DNA from: Comamonas sp. KCTC 72670
GTDB taxonomy: Bacteria > Myxococcota > Myxococcia > Myxococcales > Myxococcaceae
Assembly (NCBI GenBank): GCA_014656495.1
Contig: BNCN01000003.1
Span: forward strand, 620,001 to 684,000
Direction: 5' to 3'
Length of the DNA stretch: 64,000 nucleotides
The position numbers and the translations under genes were made by a program. The notes beneath the pieces were generated by a model that saw nothing but the letters and a program-made list of their open reading frames with translations, ran no database searches and was not told the DNA's origin. Of the stretch, positions 61,930-64,000 are shown one piece after another. Position 1 is the first letter of the stretch, and every line of letters begins with the position of its first letter.

Positions 61930-62406
61930 GTGAAGACGAACGCCGCCCGGCTCCTGGACTCGCTCGGTGTGCCGTACACGCTGCGCGACTACGACGTCGA
62001 CCCGGACGACTTGTCCGCGGAGAGCGTGGCCGCGAAGGTGGGCATGCCCGCCGAGCAGGTCTTCAAGACGCTGGTGGCGCGCGGCGACCGCACCGGGGTG
62101 TTGATGGCGGTGGTCCCCGGCAACGCGGAGCTGGACCTGAAGGCCCTGGCCCGGCTCAGCGGTGACCGCAAGGTGGACACGGTGCCGCTCAAGGAGCTGC
62201 AGCCGCTGACGGGCTACGTCCGCGGCGGCTGCACGGCCATTGGCGGCAAGAAGGACTACCCCGTCTTCGTCGACGAGACGTTGGAGCTGTTCGACGTCAT
62301 CGCCGTCTCCGCGGGCGTGCGCGGCACGCAGTTGCTGCTCGCGCCCGCGGACTACCTGCGGCTGACGAAGGCGAAGACGGGCCCCATCTCCCGCGACAAG
62401 GGCTGA
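61930..62406 (+). CDS. ybaK: YbaK/EbsC-type aminoacyl-tRNA deacylase (Cys-tRNA(Pro))
   Basis: 158 residues, GTG start. Conserved segments are NAARLLDSLGVPYTLRDY, VFKTLVARGD, VVPGNAELDLKALARLSG, ELQPLTGYVRGGCTAIGGKKDYPVF, and DVIAVSAGVRGTQLLLAPADYLRLT. This is the YbaK subgroup, which clears Cys mischarged on tRNA-Pro during translation. The catalytic Lys of the FKTLV segment is present. It follows purK by 4 nt and converges on the oxidoreductase gene, 10 nt apart. Confidence 0.92.
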   Translation: MKTNAARLLDSLGVPYTLRDYDVDPDDLSAESVAAKVGMPAEQVFKTLVARGDRTGVLMAVVPGNAELDLKALARLSGDRKVDTVPLKELQPLTGYVRGGCTAIGGKKDYPVFVDETLELFDVIAVSAGVRGTQLLLAPADYLRLTKAKTGPISRDKG

Positions 62407-62416
62407 CGGGCCCGCC

Positions 62417-63445
62417 TCACGCGGACGCGCCAGGCGCGGGGACGAAGAGCACCTTGCCCGCGGTCATGTCCGCCGAGGCGATGCGCACCGCCTCCCCCGC
62501 CGACTCCAGGGGAAGCCGCGCGCGCACGGGCGTCTCCAGCGTCTGTCCCACCAGTGAGGGCACACCCATCAGCGCCTTGATTTGCGCGGGGCCAAAGCCC
62601 TGCCGGTGCCACTCCGACAGCCAGAAGCCCTCGACGCGCTTGCGGCCGAAGACGAGGTCGCTGGGGGCAATCCGGCACTCCTGCTCCGAGAGCGAGCCAT
62701 ACACCGTGACGCTGCCGCCCTCGGGCAGCGCGTGCAGGAGCTGCCCGGTGAGGCGTCCCCCCACCGGGTCGAACGCGAGCGTCACCTCGAGCTCATGACA
62801 GACGCGCTGGAGGCGCGTCTCGAACTCCGGCTCGTGGGTGCTCAGCACGTACTCCGCGCCCAAGTCATGAAGCAGCTCCACCTGCTCCGGACGCCGCACC
62901 ACGTTCACCATGGGCACGCCGCGCCGCTTCGCGAGCGCCAGCAACATCCGCCCCATGGAGCCGGCCGCCGCCGTCTGCGCCAGCGCCTTGTGGTGGCCCT
63001 CCTTCGCGCGCTCCATCAGCACCCACGCGGTGAAGGGGTTGATGAAGAGGCTGGCCCCCTGCTCATCCGACACGTGCGAGCGCAGCGGCAGGCACTGCCC
63101 CAGGGGGACGGCGGCGTACTCCGCCCACAGGCCGTCCCCTTCGCCCGGGGCGACGCAGGCCACGCGGCGGCCCACCAGCAGCCTCCCCGCGACGCCCCCC
63201 GCCGCCACCACGGTCCCACTGGCCTCCAGGCCAGGCACCACGGGCAGCGGCTTGCGGATGCCGTATTGCCCTCGGACGAACATCAGGTCCGCCGGGTTGA
63301 TGGGCGCCGCCGCCACGCGCACCAGCACCTGCCCCGCGGAGGGCTTGGGCACCGGGAGGGATTCGACGCGCAGTGACTCGGGCCGGCCGTCATAGGCGGT
63401 GAGGACCAGCGCGCGCATCGTCTCGGGAACGGCGGAGCTCTTCAT
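62417..63445 (-). CDS. Zinc-free MDR-family quinone oxidoreductase-like protein
   Basis: 342 residues. Medium-chain dehydrogenase fold: N-terminal GroES-like domain (AAPINPADLMFVRGQYG, PVVPGLEASGTVVAAGG), then a Rossmann region with LAQTAAAGSMGRMLLALAKRRGV. The usual AGxGGVG loop reads AGSMGR. Further family segments are VVRRPEQVELLHDLGAEYV, DPVGGRLTGQLLHAL and VYGSLSE. No structural-zinc cysteines are seen, so it fits the QOR-like group. Such enzymes reduce quinones or enones with NADPH. ATG 63445 has AAAGG 7 nt upstream. It is divergent from the last gene. Confidence 0.88.
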   Translation of the reverse strand: MKSSAVPETMRALVLTAYDGRPESLRVESLPVPKPSAGQVLVRVAAAPINPADLMFVRGQYGIRKPLPVVPGLEASGTVVAAGGVAGRLLVGRRVACVAPGEGDGLWAEYAAVPLGQCLPLRSHVSDEQGASLFINPFTAWVLMERAKEGHHKALAQTAAAGSMGRMLLALAKRRGVPMVNVVRRPEQVELLHDLGAEYVLSTHEPEFETRLQRVCHELEVTLAFDPVGGRLTGQLLHALPEGGSVTVYGSLSEQECRIAPSDLVFGRKRVEGFWLSEWHRQGFGPAQIKALMGVPSLVGQTLETPVRARLPLESAGEAVRIASADMTAGKVLFVPAPGASA

Positions 63446-63515
63446 CAACAGACCTTTTTCGGCGCCCATGCGTGAAAGGGAGAGTTCCTGCCCGGCCTAC
63501 ATCCGTGGGGAGTCG

Positions 63516-64000
63516 ATGAACGCCACTCTATTGCAGCTCCATCATCGAGAGGCCTTCGAGCAGACCGTGACGCGCGCGCTCACGGCGGGCGCGGGGGCCG
63601 GCGTGCTGCACCTGGCGATGACGCGCCTCGGCGTCCCCCTGCCACTGGTCTGGATGGTGCCCGCCGCCGTCGTGCTGGGATGTGCACGAGGCGACAAGTG
63701 GGACCGCGGGCTGCTCGGGGGACTGGGCGTGCTGCTCACCGCGCTGCCGTATGCCCTGGGCATGGCGCCTGGGTGGACCGTGGCCTTCAGCGCCGCGGCG
63801 GCGGGGGCGCTGCTGGTGCGCTCGCGGCTCAGCGACCGTGGTGAGGACGGGCAGGTGGCGGACGCACGCCCCACCCTCTTCCACTTCGGGCTCGGCGCGG
63901 CGCTCTGCGCCGGACTCACGCTGGGGGGACTCGAGGTGGCCCGTGTCTTCGCCGCCCGGCTGGCGGACCTGGCCACCCCCGCGCTTCTCGGTGCGGGCGC
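63516..64000 (+). CDS. Membrane protein, N-terminal part (runs off window)
   Basis: The frame from ATG 63516, with GGGGAG 3 nt upstream, stays open to the last base. The first 161 residues show about four hydrophobic segments (LPLVWMVPAAVVLG, LLGGLGVLLTALPYALG, WTVAFSAAAAGALL, and LGAALCAGLTLGGL). A short charged loop (SRLSDRGEDGQVADARP) separates the last two. No family is recognised. It is transcribed away from the quinone-oxidoreductase-like gene. Confidence 0.65.
   Translation, partial: MNATLLQLHHREAFEQTVTRALTAGAGAGVLHLAMTRLGVPLPLVWMVPAAVVLGCARGDKWDRGLLGGLGVLLTALPYALGMAPGWTVAFSAAAAGALLVRSRLSDRGEDGQVADARPTLFHFGLGAALCAGLTLGGLEVARVFAARLADLATPALLGAG

Overview
The window is a GC-rich chromosomal segment from a myxobacterium, most likely Myxococcus or a close relative in the Myxococcaceae. 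The evidence is strong G/C bias at third codon positions, two proteins with MYXO-CTERM-type tails, many lipoproteins with Asp-Ala-Gly linkers, MopE-type metal-binding repeats, Hanks-type kinases, and a recognisable outer-membrane gliding-motility cluster (gltK/cglC, gltB, gltA, gltC). Gene order from about 25 to 56 kb fits, from memory and unverified, the M. xanthus region around MXAN_2538 to MXAN_2562. About 54 protein genes are supported. I saw no rRNA, tRNA, insertion sequence, phage or CRISPR array.

Layout. 0-4.6 kb: a plus-strand cluster of truncated porin, VTC-type polyphosphate polymerase, a thymidylate-kinase-like P-loop protein with a C-terminal array of about 27-residue repeats, a DUF4956 membrane protein and a lipoprotein. 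A secreted purple-acid-phosphatase-like enzyme follows. 6.6-18.8 kb: housekeeping and surface genes (RsmB-like methyltransferase, M61 peptidase, RNase HII with an altered GRG motif, histidine phosphatase, alpha-oxoamine synthase, acetyl-CoA synthetase, Nudix). 18.8-22.8 kb: a single-PDZ site-2 protease and a FloR/CmlA-like phenicol exporter, the latter preceded by a 9-codon mini-ORF and a hairpin that resemble an attenuator. 22.8-26.9 kb (minus): MoaD-MoaE fusion, PKD lipoprotein, outer-membrane barrel and MYXO-CTERM protein. 27-32.7 kb (minus): a cell-envelope run, uppS-cdsA-rseP-rlpA-tsaB-usg. Its RseP has three PDZ domains and its ASADH homologue has lost the catalytic cysteine.

32.8-40.4 kb looks accessory: a small ORF with a hairpin, a WYL regulator, three cell-surface or exported proteins and a ComJ-like protein. 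40.4-50.8 kb: two head-to-head Ser/Thr kinases, RluD-type synthase, YjbQ, DinB, PcnB, an App1-like HAD protein and PlsX. 50.8-58 kb: MFS transporter, the glt motility cluster with a clear intrinsic terminator, and a VWA protein. 58-64 kb: FadD-type ligase, purE-purK, YbaK-type deacylase, a quinone-oxidoreductase-like protein and a truncated membrane protein.

Most co-directional neighbours overlap by 4 nt (ATGA, GTGA or TTGA), so coupled translation is the rule. The least ordinary items are the candidate polyphosphate module with the repeat-bearing kinase, and the phenicol exporter with its attenuator-like leader.
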